Part shown: positions 1-6,907 of the stretch, in pieces | How positions within the stretch are numbered: the stretch's first letter is position 1 | How the letters are laid out: each line of letters opens with the position of its first letter | Assembly (NCBI GenBank): GCA_031271525.1 | Contig: JAISVO010000052.1 | Span: 1-21,503 of the forward strand | Origin: Oscillospiraceae bacterium | GTDB taxonomy: Bacteria; Bacillota; Clostridia; Oscillospirales; UBA929 | Direction of reading: 5' to 3' | DNA: 21,503 nt | Position numbers and translations under genes: made by a program | The notes under the pieces: model-generated | What the model saw: the letters and a program-made list of their open reading frames with translations, nothing else | Database searches by the model: none | Told to the model about the DNA's origin: nothing

Positions 1-11
1 CTTTGATTCAT
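1..11 (-). CDS. Start of a gene running off the left edge (unidentified)
   Basis: Reading the minus strand, an ATG at 11-9 is followed by codons for Asn and Gln before the window ends. An AGAGGAG ribosome binding site lies about nine bases upstream of it. Only three codons are visible, so nothing can be said about the product. A TATACT hexamer lies about 45 bases upstream of this start and could be a -10 element, but I see no good -35 at the right distance. The call rests only on the start codon plus ribosome site. Confidence 0.3.
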
Positions 12-113
12 GAAGACCGCTCCTCTTATGATATTTCTGTTCGGCTTGTCACCTACAGTATATCATCTCGGGGGGCGTTCTTCTTCCCCTTCTGTCACCC
101 ATCTATTGTAGCA

Positions 114-389
114 CTACACATTGCACCAACCAATGATTTCTCCCTCACTGTAAGCGAGGTAGCCCTGCAGGCTGCCCTCCTTGACGTATTGCACCGCTTT
201 CGCCCGCCGCTCCTCCCGGGAGGGGAACCAGTGCCGCGGATCGTCTTGGTAGGAGTGATCGTCCCGCCACGTAACACAATAGCAAGGCAGCGCGTCTTTG
301 ACCGTCCCGTCGTCGTGCGGGGTCACGTCAAAGAAACGCGCGTAGTCTTCGGCAAGCTCGGGTGTCAGTTTGCGAATATTGATCTTCAT
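114..389 (-). pseudogene. N-terminal remnant of a GNAT N-acetyltransferase
   Basis: The 91-residue reading frame starts at an ATG with a GGGAGGG ribosome site about ten bases upstream; an in-frame ATG six codons earlier lies on top of that ribosome site and is not used. The protein begins MKINIRKLTPELAEDYARFF and has the CYCVTW, HWFPSREERR and YLAYSEGEIIGWCN stretches that I recall from a clostridial GNAT acetyltransferase family of roughly 170-190 residues. It stops with TAG just after GWCN, so the acetyl-CoA-binding core (motif A and the rest of the fold) is missing. Beyond the stop the same frame stays open for only about 20 more codons without resembling the family. I read it as a truncated gene, probably without acetyltransferase activity. 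Expression of a short stable fragment cannot be excluded. Confidence 0.65.
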
Positions 390-480
390 TTGCCTTGTCC
401 CTCCCAAACGGTTCGTACCCCCACCGCCCGTCCCATCATAACTCTGCGGCGAACACGGAGGCCTCGAGCTTCTGAATTAT

Positions 481-510
481 ACATTTTCAATTGTCCGTCG
501 CATATACATG
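481..510 (+). promoter_or_regulatory. Possible SigE-type sporulation promoter of spoIIID
   Basis: ACATTTT at 481-487 and TATACATG at 503-510 are separated by 15 bases. They resemble the mother-cell SigE pattern (-35 near ATATT, -10 near CATACAAT). In Bacillus subtilis spoIIID is transcribed by SigE, which motivates the call. The match is partial, so it is tentative. Confidence 0.3.
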
Positions 511-550
511 TAGGGATAACCCGGGTAGTCCGGGAGGGGAGGGTTGGCGA

Positions 551-799
551 TTGAAGGGGAACATTGAGGAGAGGGCCTGTGAAGTGGCGGCTTACATCAT
601 AGAGACCAAGGCGACTGTCCGCGCCGCGGCAAAAAAGTTCGGTATATCGAAGAGCACTGTACATAAAGACCTGTCCGAGCGGCTTCGTTTTTACAATCAA
701 GGGTTGTACGCGGCCGTCAAAGAAGTATTGGATGAGAACAAAGCGGAGCGCCACCTGCGGGGAGGTATGGCGACAAGGAGGAAGTATAAAGGCGAGTAG
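551..799 (+). CDS. spoIIID: Sporulation transcriptional regulator SpoIIID
   Basis: The product is an 82-residue DNA-binding protein of the mother cell during endospore formation. In Bacillus subtilis SpoIIID both activates and represses SigE-dependent genes and activates sigK. Nearly the whole protein matches the family: an N-terminal ERACEVAAYIIETKATVR stretch, a helix-turn-helix around AAAKKFGISKSTVHKDLSER (residues 25-44) and the hallmark HLRGG near residue 70. The B. subtilis protein is about 93 residues, so this one has a slightly shorter tail. I chose the TTG at 551 because a G-rich ribosome site (GGGAGGGGAGGG) ends seven bases upstream and because the family starts here; the longer frame from 491 would place that ribosome site inside the gene. 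It converges on tex with four bases between the stops and no visible terminator. It marks the organism as a spore former. Confidence 0.93.
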   Translation: MKGNIEERACEVAAYIIETKATVRAAAKKFGISKSTVHKDLSERLRFYNQGLYAAVKEVLDENKAERHLRGGMATRRKYKGE

Positions 800-803
800 G
801 AGG

Positions 804-2909
804 CTATCCCCCTACCATCGTCAGCCCGACCTTGCCCCGTTCGCGGTCGATGTTGAGTATCCAGACCTTCACCGTGTCGCCGACGGCGACGGCCTCGCTC
901 GGGTGGCGCACAAACCGTTTCGCGATCTTTGAGACATGCACAAGTCCGTCGTTCTTGACGCCGATGTCCACAAACGCGCCGAAATCCACCACGTTCCGGA
1001 CGGTTCCGGTCAGTTCCATCCCGATCGATAGGTCGTCCAATGTTTTTACGCGCTTGCTGAATACCACCGGCGGCGCGTCGTCCCGGGGGTCCCGCCCCGG
1101 CTTCTGTATCTCCGCGATAATGTCGCGCAGGGTCGGCAGACCCACATCCAACTCTTTTGCGAGGGCGGGGACGTCGGCGACCTCGCCCCGCTTGATTACT
1201 TCCCGGGCGATGGCATAGCTCTCGGGATGGACGCCGGTGTTGTCCAGCATCTCCTTGCCGTCCCGGATTCGGAGGAAACCTGCGCATTGCCCGAAAGCTT
1301 TTTCGCCGAGCTTGGGGACTTTTTTGAGCTGTATTCGCGAGGTAAACGCGCCGTTCGCCTCGCGGTAGCGTACGATGTTCTTCGCTACCGCCGCGCCGAT
1401 CCCCGCGACATAGCTTAAAAGCGACGGCGAAGCCGTGTTCAAGTCCACGCCGACCCGGTTAACGACGTTCTCGATGCTTGCTGTCAGCGCAATTTCGAGC
1501 GCCGCTTGGTTTAGGTCGTGCTGATACTGCCCAACGCCGATCGACTTGGGCGGTATCTTCACCAGCTCGGCGAGCGGGTCTTGTAAGCGCCGCCCCAGCG
1601 ACATCGCGCCGCGAGTGGTCACGTCCAGATCGGGGTATTCCTCGCTCGCGAGTTTGGATGCGCTGTAGACCGACGCGCCCGCCTCGTTGACGATGGTATA
1701 TTGGACCGGCTTTCCCTCGGTGAAGTCCGCGACGCACTCCTCCGTTTCACGACTCCCGGTGCCGTTTCCGATCACGATGGTGTTGATGTTGTGTTTCGCC
1801 GTGTAGCTTTCCAGCACGCGCCGGGTCCCGGCGGTATCATTTTTCGGTGGGGTGGGGTAGACTGTCGTGTAGTCCAGCAGCTTTCCGGTTTCGTCCAGCG
1901 CGGCGACCTTACAGCCGGTGCGGTAACCGGGGTCGATAGCGATTATCCGCGCATTCCTGACCGGGCGAGCGGACAACAGGTTCTCGGTGTTCTTCGCGAA
2001 CACCTTGATCGCCTCGGTTTGCGCGCGTTCGGTCAGTTCCCGGCGCACCTCGCGCTCCAAAGCCGGCGCAATCAGCCGCTTGTAGCTGTCAGCGAGCGTC
2101 GCCTTCAGCAAGTCGGTAAAGATGCAGGGGTTTTTGAGGTACCGGCGCTCCAGCATGGCGGGGTCAAACGGGACATCGATCTTGACCTTCAATTTTTCCT
2201 CACTCTCACCCCGGTTGATGGCGAGAATCCGGTGGTTCGGGATTTTCGCGACCGGTTCGCGGAAATCGTAGTAGATCTCGTAGACGGTCTTTTCCTCGGC
2301 GTCGGTCGCTTCGCTCACCACCGCGCCGTTTTTGCGGGTAAAGTCCCGTAAAAACGCGACCGTGTCGGCGTCATCAGCGACCATTTCGGCGAGGATGTCA
2401 CACCCGCCCGAAAGCGCCGCTTGCGCGTCGGGGAAGCCGCCGTCAACGTTGATATAGGGTTCGGCAAGCGCAAGCGGGTCGCCGGTTGTCAGTTTCTGTG
2501 CCCAAATAAGCTGTGCCAGTGGCTCCAGCCCGGCGTCCTTGGCTTTGCTCGCCCGCGTCGTCCGTTTCTTTTTAAAGGGTTTATATAGGTCCTCGACTCG
2601 TTGTAGGACGACGGCTTTCTCAATCTCCGCCCGGAGTTCCGGCGCGAGTTTGCCCTGCTCCTCGATCAGGCGAATTACCTCGGCTTTGCGGGCTCCGAGG
2701 TTTTTAAGGTAAGTCAGCCGCTCGTCGAAATCGCGGAGGGTCACATCGTCGATCCCACCGGTCGCCTCCTTGCGGTAGCGGGCGATGAACGGGATCGTGT
2801 TACCGTCGTTGATCAGCGTAGCCGTCGCGAGCGCCTGCGCCTCTGTCAGTTTGAACTCGGAAGCCAGCTGGGCTGTGATGGAGGTTAAGGTGTCGTTAGG
2901 AATTGTCAT
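804..2909 (-). CDS. tex: Tex family RNA-binding transcription accessory protein
   Basis: A 701-residue cytoplasmic protein of the Tex/YhgF family, which binds RNA through its S1 domain and is linked to transcription; the exact role is not settled. Visible domains in order are the N-terminal helical/HTH part with TIPFIARYRKEATGG near residue 40; a YqgF/RNase H-like domain beginning RIIAIDPGYRTGCKVAALDE in the middle; helix-hairpin-helix motifs around LNTASPSLLSYVAGIG; and a C-terminal S1 domain (GTVRNVVDFGAFVDIG, GLVHVSKIA) from about residue 630. The length is normal for the family. The ATG at 2909 is chosen over one nine codons upstream because GAAAGGAG lies five bases before it. A TATACT sits at 2956-2951 as a possible -10, with a poor -35. 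It faces spoIIID tail to tail. Confidence 0.96.
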   Translation of the reverse strand: MTIPNDTLTSITAQLASEFKLTEAQALATATLINDGNTIPFIARYRKEATGGIDDVTLRDFDERLTYLKNLGARKAEVIRLIEEQGKLAPELRAEIEKAVVLQRVEDLYKPFKKKRTTRASKAKDAGLEPLAQLIWAQKLTTGDPLALAEPYINVDGGFPDAQAALSGGCDILAEMVADDADTVAFLRDFTRKNGAVVSEATDAEEKTVYEIYYDFREPVAKIPNHRILAINRGESEEKLKVKIDVPFDPAMLERRYLKNPCIFTDLLKATLADSYKRLIAPALEREVRRELTERAQTEAIKVFAKNTENLLSARPVRNARIIAIDPGYRTGCKVAALDETGKLLDYTTVYPTPPKNDTAGTRRVLESYTAKHNINTIVIGNGTGSRETEECVADFTEGKPVQYTIVNEAGASVYSASKLASEEYPDLDVTTRGAMSLGRRLQDPLAELVKIPPKSIGVGQYQHDLNQAALEIALTASIENVVNRVGVDLNTASPSLLSYVAGIGAAVAKNIVRYREANGAFTSRIQLKKVPKLGEKAFGQCAGFLRIRDGKEMLDNTGVHPESYAIAREVIKRGEVADVPALAKELDVGLPTLRDIIAEIQKPGRDPRDDAPPVVFSKRVKTLDDLSIGMELTGTVRNVVDFGAFVDIGVKNDGLVHVSKIAKRFVRHPSEAVAVGDTVKVWILNIDRERGKVGLTMVGG

Positions 2910-3013
2910 AGGGCTCCTTTCGGGTGCTTTCGGCATTTATCTATCGGCAAAGTATACCGAAACCGCTGTCAGTCAGGCGAAGGGCTTTGGTTTTTACATC
3001 GTCAGTCAGGATC

Positions 3014-3169
3014 TCATTGTCCGACAATATACGGATTAAACTTCAGCGGTTTTACCGCTTCTTTCTTGCCGTGACCCACCTCGCAAATGTTGTTGCGAAG
3101 ATAAAAATCCCACAGTTGATTTTCTGTTATAGTTGGCATATACTTGACTTCTATTTTATCTATATCCAT
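3014..3169 (-). pseudogene. N-terminal remnant of a second GNAT acetyltransferase
   Basis: This 51-codon frame was found by reading the minus strand directly. It starts at an ATG with a perfect AGGAGG nine bases upstream. It reads through TITENQLWDFYLRNNICEVG and EAVKPLKFNPYIVG, which I recognise as the N-terminus of a GNAT family in which a region like AFEGDKLVGIARAMFDGLSA should follow. Instead a TGA stops it two codons after the IVG. In the frame shifted by one base (3021-2941) another 26 codons remain open and encode DNEILTDDVKTKALRLTDSG, but this does not look like the missing core. Its GC content appears lower than its neighbours', suggesting a recent or foreign origin. It still has a good promoter and ribosome site. 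Confidence 0.6.
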
Positions 3170-3229
3170 AGGTGACATCCTCCTGTCCAACGCTTTGCTG
3201 TGCGGTTAAGGAAAATACCGTACGTCTAT

Positions 3230-3258
3230 AGTTTGCCACATCCAAGCAATCATGTCAA
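3230..3258 (-). promoter_or_regulatory. Candidate SigA promoter of the GNAT remnant
   Basis: On the minus strand a perfect TTGACA (3258-3253) is followed after 17 bases by CAAACT (3235-3230), a weaker -10. It lies about 60 bases upstream of the ATG at 3169 and points leftward, towards the GNAT remnant and then tex. It may therefore also feed tex. Confidence 0.5.
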
Positions 3259-3310
3259 GTACGCCGTATCTCCAACATTAACTTGGTACTGACCCCAGAA
3301 TCACCTCTAC

Positions 3311-3339
3311 TTGCAAACCGGGGGAAGTTCCGGTATACT
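3311..3339 (+). promoter_or_regulatory. SigA promoter of the mannanase gene
   Basis: TTGCAA at 3311-3316 and TATACT at 3334-3339 are separated by exactly 17 bases. The expected transcription start is near 3346, leaving a leader of only about 15 bases that holds the GGGAGGGG ribosome site before the ATG at 3362. No operator repeat is obvious. Confidence 0.7.
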
Positions 3340-3361
3340 GTTGTGCGGGAGGGGTAAAGAA

Positions 3362-4975
3362 ATGAAATATCATCTTATGCGGGGGATTGCTCCCGTTCTG
3401 GCAATTGTGTTGTTGACATTGTGCGGGTGCGGCGCGCCGGTCAAGTCTTCGGCTATACCGAAAATATCGGACATCCCGAGCCGGACGCCCGAAGCGGCGG
3501 CTTCGCCAACCGTGCCGGCTGCCCGGGAACGACTGCCGCGGCCGCCGTTTGAAGCGCCCGTGCCGACGCGTGCGGAACCGCTCGCACCGGGGCAATCCGG
3601 CCAAGACCCGGTCACTATCCAAGCGGCAGACGCGGCGCTGTACGGTTCCCTGCGGCTGAGCGGCGACGGCGGAGCCGGGATGTTCGAGCAGAAAGACCCG
3701 CTGGATATGCTGGAGTTTACCGTCAACCTCACCTACGAAGGGTTTTACCGGTTGGACTTCGAGGCGAAGTCTTCCGGCGGCTACAAAGAGAACACCGTCC
3801 GAATTGACGGCGAACCGGCGGGGACGCTGGTGACCGACAGCGCTGAGTATGAACCGTCCGCCCTGCAGAATATCTACCTGACAAAGGGGGAGCACACAAT
3901 TGCCCTTACCGCCGTGTGGGGTTGGATCTCGGTCAAGTCGCTGACCCTGACTCCCCAAGGCACGCCCGACGGCAATGTGTACAACGTTCCTGCCGGGCTT
4001 GTCAACCCGAACGCCGACGACAACGCGCTGGCGCTGATGAGCTACCTCGCGGTCAATTACGGGCGCGTCAGCCTCGCGGGTCAGCAGAGTCAGGGCGACT
4101 GGCAAAGTGACCACGGGTTGTTCGGCGGCGAGGCGGAGCACATCTATGAGCTGACCGGAAAACGCCCGGCGGTTATCGGACTGGATATGATCGACTACAC
4201 CCCGTCCCGGGTCGCGAACGGCGCGCGCTCCACCGAGGTGGAAGCCGCGATCGAGGCGTGGGAGAACAACGCCATCGTGACCTTCTGCTGGCATTGGAAC
4301 GCGCCGGAGCAATATATCACCGGGGATTGGTGGAGCGCGTTCTACACCGAGCACACCGAACCCGGCTTCTTCAAGGAGATCATGGATGGAGATGATCCCG
4401 AGGGCTACGACGCGCTGATCCGCGACATTGACGCCATCGCGGCGGAGCTGACAATCCTCCGGGATGCCGGGGTGCCGGTGCTGTGGCGTCCGCTGCATGA
4501 AGCCAGCGGCGGCTGGTTCTGGTGGGGGACCGACCGCGAGTCGTATCTGGAGCTGTATGCCCTCCTCTATGACCGCCTGACAAACCTCCACAACCTGACA
4601 AACTTAATCTGGGTTTGGAATGGGCAGCACAAAAACTGGTATCCGGGCGACAATATGGCGGATATTATCGGGGAGGACGTCTACGCCGAGCAGCGCTCCT
4701 ATGCCTCCCAAGTCAACCGTTTCCTCACGGCGCTGAGCTACACCGACGCCCCCAAGATGATCACGCTGAGTGAAAACGGGGTGCTGTTCGACCCCGATCT
4801 GGCCTCTCGTGACGGATCGCTGTGGAGCTGGTGGTGCGTCTGGAACGGCGACTTTGTCAGCGGCGAGAGCTACACCGAAAACGAAATGCTGCGAAAGGTC
4901 TACAACAGCGAGCTCGTTGTAACCCACGACGAGCTGCCGGACTTGAAAACGCATCCGATTTATATAGATGAATGA
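3362..4975 (+). CDS. GH26 beta-mannanase lipoprotein with carbohydrate-binding module
   Basis: A 537-residue exported enzyme predicted to cleave beta-1,4-mannan chains at the cell surface. The N-terminus is a lipoprotein signal: charged start, hydrophobic run and a lipobox LCGC with the lipidated Cys at residue 23. A Pro/Ala-rich linker (about 30-80) precedes a CBM35/CBM6-like beta-sandwich (about 84-197, with FTVNLTYEGFYRLDFEA and IYLTKGEHTIAL). The GH26 catalytic domain fills the rest: FCWHWNAPEQYITGDWW, the acid/base Glu380 in RPLHEASGGWFWWG, and the likely nucleophile Glu471 in MITLSENGV. Both catalytic residues are present, so it should be active. The ATG at 3362 follows GGGAGGGG and its own SigA promoter. 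It stands alone, with no sugar transporter or mannosyl phosphorylase beside it. Family assignment is firm; exact substrate is inferred. Confidence 0.88.
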   Translation: MKYHLMRGIAPVLAIVLLTLCGCGAPVKSSAIPKISDIPSRTPEAAASPTVPAARERLPRPPFEAPVPTRAEPLAPGQSGQDPVTIQAADAALYGSLRLSGDGGAGMFEQKDPLDMLEFTVNLTYEGFYRLDFEAKSSGGYKENTVRIDGEPAGTLVTDSAEYEPSALQNIYLTKGEHTIALTAVWGWISVKSLTLTPQGTPDGNVYNVPAGLVNPNADDNALALMSYLAVNYGRVSLAGQQSQGDWQSDHGLFGGEAEHIYELTGKRPAVIGLDMIDYTPSRVANGARSTEVEAAIEAWENNAIVTFCWHWNAPEQYITGDWWSAFYTEHTEPGFFKEIMDGDDPEGYDALIRDIDAIAAELTILRDAGVPVLWRPLHEASGGWFWWGTDRESYLELYALLYDRLTNLHNLTNLIWVWNGQHKNWYPGDNMADIIGEDVYAEQRSYASQVNRFLTALSYTDAPKMITLSENGVLFDPDLASRDGSLWSWWCVWNGDFVSGESYTENEMLRKVYNSELVVTHDELPDLKTHPIYIDE

Positions 4976-5052
4976 CGGTATCGCCGGGGGGGACGCCACA
5001 CAGGGCTTCCCCCTGCAAATGTTAATTATAAATGAATTATGTAAACATACCC

Positions 5053-5081
5053 TTGCATACTGGTAAAAAAAGCGGTATAGT
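5053..5081 (+). promoter_or_regulatory. SigA promoter of the regulator-ftsEX cluster
   Basis: TTGCAT at 5053-5058 and TATAGT at 5076-5081 are spaced by 17 bases. Transcription would start near 5088, which rules out the in-frame TTG at 5088 as start codon and supports the ATG at 5106. It is the only clear promoter found before the cluster that runs to about 10324. Confidence 0.65.
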
Positions 5082-5105
5082 ATATGGTTGTATGGGGGTT
5101 TCATA

Positions 5106-6179
5106 ATGGCAAATATCGTTTTCCAACCGGCGATCACAGAGATGGCGGAATCCACCGACCGGATGCTGGGCGTCATCGCGCCCGACGGCACGGTTTCAGC
5201 GTGCTCCGACACCAAGGTTCTCGGGCAGAGTTGGGGCGAGGCGGCGGGCGCGATGGCGCTCGCGAAGGGCTTCTTCACGGCGCAGGGATTTACCTTCAAG
5301 ACATTGCGCCGGTCACAGCCGCGCTACTCCGCCTTTGCCGAGGGCACCGACGAGGTCGCGCGCTCCCTCTGCGGCCTTGCCGCCGTGGGGCTTGGCAGTG
5401 CGCAGGACTACCACGACGAGAAACACGGACGGGAGACGTTCGTGAAAAATATCCTCCTCGACAATATGCTCCCGGGCGACATCTACGCCCGGAGCCGCGA
5501 GATGGGGCTGGACGGTGCCCGGAGCCGCGCCGTGCTGCTGGTGCGGCAGAATGTCCTGAACAGCGAGAACGCTGTGCCGGACACCCTGCGGGACCTTTTC
5601 CCCGAACGGAGCCGGGATTTTGTGATTTCGGTGACCGAGCGGGAGACTGTCTTGATTAAAGACGTGGACGGGGACACCGAGGAAGTGAGCGAGCTCGCAG
5701 TCGCGATTCAGGACACGCTTCAAAACGAACTGCAAATCGACGCCGTGATCGGGATCGGGTCGGTGTGCGCTCAACTCAAAGACCTCGCGGCTTCATATAA
5801 AGAGGCGCAGATTGCCATCGAAGTGGGGAAGGTATTTGATACCGCGAAAAATATCGTGACCTATGATAACTTGGGGCTTGGGCGGTTGATTTACCGGCTT
5901 CCCACCAAGATGTGCGAGATGTTCCTCGCGGAAGTCTTTAAGGAAGGCGGGCTGGAATCGCTCGACCGGGAGACGCTGGACACCGTCCGCTGTTTCTTTG
6001 AGAACTCCCTCAACATTAGCGAGACCTCACGGAAGCTCTTTGTCCACCGGAACACCCTTGTCTATAGGCTGGACAAGATCCGGCGGCTGACCGGGATCGA
6101 CCTGCGGGAATTCGATAACGCCGTGACCTTTAAGGTTGCGATGCTTGTGAGCAAATATCTTGCTGCGCATGGGGCATAA
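5106..6179 (+). CDS. CdaR/PucR-type transcriptional regulator
   Basis: A 357-residue cytoplasmic protein. The last 60 residues are a PucR C-terminal helix-turn-helix (about 296-350): CFFENSLNISETSRKLFVHR followed by NTLVYRLDKIRRLTGIDLRE. Before it lies a CdaR GGDEF-like domain with VIGIGSVCAQLKDLAASYKE and AQIAIEVGKVF. The first 150 residues have no motif I can name and could be a ligand-sensing part. Proteins of this build usually control metabolic genes in response to small molecules, but the effector here is unknown. The ATG at 5106 has GGGGG seven bases upstream. It lies directly upstream of ftsE and on the same strand, so it is probably co-transcribed with the division genes and may control them; that link is inference. 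Confidence 0.8.
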   Translation: MANIVFQPAITEMAESTDRMLGVIAPDGTVSACSDTKVLGQSWGEAAGAMALAKGFFTAQGFTFKTLRRSQPRYSAFAEGTDEVARSLCGLAAVGLGSAQDYHDEKHGRETFVKNILLDNMLPGDIYARSREMGLDGARSRAVLLVRQNVLNSENAVPDTLRDLFPERSRDFVISVTERETVLIKDVDGDTEEVSELAVAIQDTLQNELQIDAVIGIGSVCAQLKDLAASYKEAQIAIEVGKVFDTAKNIVTYDNLGLGRLIYRLPTKMCEMFLAEVFKEGGLESLDRETLDTVRCFFENSLNISETSRKLFVHRNTLVYRLDKIRRLTGIDLREFDNAVTFKVAMLVSKYLAAHGA

Positions 6180-6208
6180 AGGACGGGGAGGGTGATCCTA
6201 TCGTACGT

Positions 6209-6907
6209 TTGATAGACGTATACAAGGCCTATGACAACGGCACAAAAGCCCTCAAAGGGGTGACCCTCCGCATTGACGACGGCGAGTTCGTCTTTCTGGT
6301 CGGTCCTTCGGGTTCGGGGAAGTCCACCATCATCAAGCTTTTGACCAGCGAGATCCGCCCCAGTGAGGGGAAGGTGATGGTCAACGGCTACAACATCAAC
6401 ACGATACGTCCCAATGCCGTTCCATTGCTGCGGCGTACCTTGGGCGTGATCTTCCAAGATTTCCGGCTGATCGAGAAGAAAAATGTCTTCGAGAACGTCG
6501 CGTTCGCCATGCGGGCCGTCGGCGCGGCGCCAAAAGACGTTAAGAAGCGGGTGCCCTATGTCCTCGACTTGGTGGGGCTTTCGCATAAAGCCCGGCGGCG
6601 TCCCTACGAGCTTTCGGGGGGCGAGCAGCAGCGGGTCGCCATCGCTAGGGCGCTGATCAACAATCCGATGGTGATTATCGCGGACGAGCCGACCGGGAAC
6701 CTCGATCCGGCGCGGAGCCTTGAGATTATGACACTGTTGGAGCGGATCAACGCGCTGGGCACCACCGTGCTGGCGGTGACCCACGAGCGGGAGCTTGTCA
6801 ACCGGTTCGCGAAGCGCGTCGTCGCTATTGACGGGGGCCGGATTATCCATGACGGACAGGGCGGGTATTACACCAACGACCCGCGCAGAGCGGGTGCCCG
6901 GGAATGA
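6209..6907 (+). CDS. ftsE: Cell division ATP-binding protein FtsE
   Basis: The ABC-type ATPase of the FtsEX complex, which sits at the inner face of the membrane and drives activation of peptidoglycan hydrolases at division or elongation sites. Motifs from the TTG start: Walker A GPSGSGKST (about 32-40), signature LSGGEQQRVAIARAL (from 135), Walker B VIIADEPTGNLDP (from 155) and an H-loop in AVTHERE. Length (232) is normal. The start is uncertain. The only usual start codon in frame is TTG at 6209, but the strong ribosome site GGAGGGTGAT (6187-6196) is well placed only for an ATC at 6200, which would give the family-like beginning (M)VRLIDVYKAY. The gene ends with an ATGA overlap into ftsX, implying coupled translation. 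Confidence 0.95.
   Translation: MIDVYKAYDNGTKALKGVTLRIDDGEFVFLVGPSGSGKSTIIKLLTSEIRPSEGKVMVNGYNINTIRPNAVPLLRRTLGVIFQDFRLIEKKNVFENVAFAMRAVGAAPKDVKKRVPYVLDLVGLSHKARRRPYELSGGEQQRVAIARALINNPMVIIADEPTGNLDPARSLEIMTLLERINALGTTVLAVTHERELVNRFAKRVVAIDGGRIIHDGQGGYYTNDPRRAGARE

Noticed and set aside
3..554. 183-codon plus-strand frame across the left end
   Set aside because: It is antisense to the GNAT remnant, has no ribosome site and is low-complexity in composition.
2924..3175. Two plus-strand frames of about 84 codons in the tex-mannanase gap
   Set aside because: They are antisense to the GNAT remnant and have no ribosome site or protein-like pattern.
3265..3300. TTAACTTGGTACTGACCCC, reminiscent of insertion sequence ends
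   Set aside because: No transposase, no matching inverted copy and no target duplication are visible, so a mobile element cannot be supported.
3278..4591. Long open frame of 437 codons on the minus strand opposite the mannanase gene
   Set aside because: It is a GC-rich antisense shadow: Arg/Pro/Gly-rich with no family signal, while the plus strand encodes a complete GH26 enzyme with both catalytic residues.
4976..5030. Possible terminator after the mannanase gene (G-run at 4986-4992 facing CCCCC near 5010)
   Set aside because: The stem is only about five G-C pairs around a long loop, and no T-run follows; termination here is not supported.
5088..5105. Upstream TTG start for the PucR-type regulator
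   Set aside because: It lies at the predicted transcription start, and the GGGGG ribosome site falls between it and the ATG at 5106.
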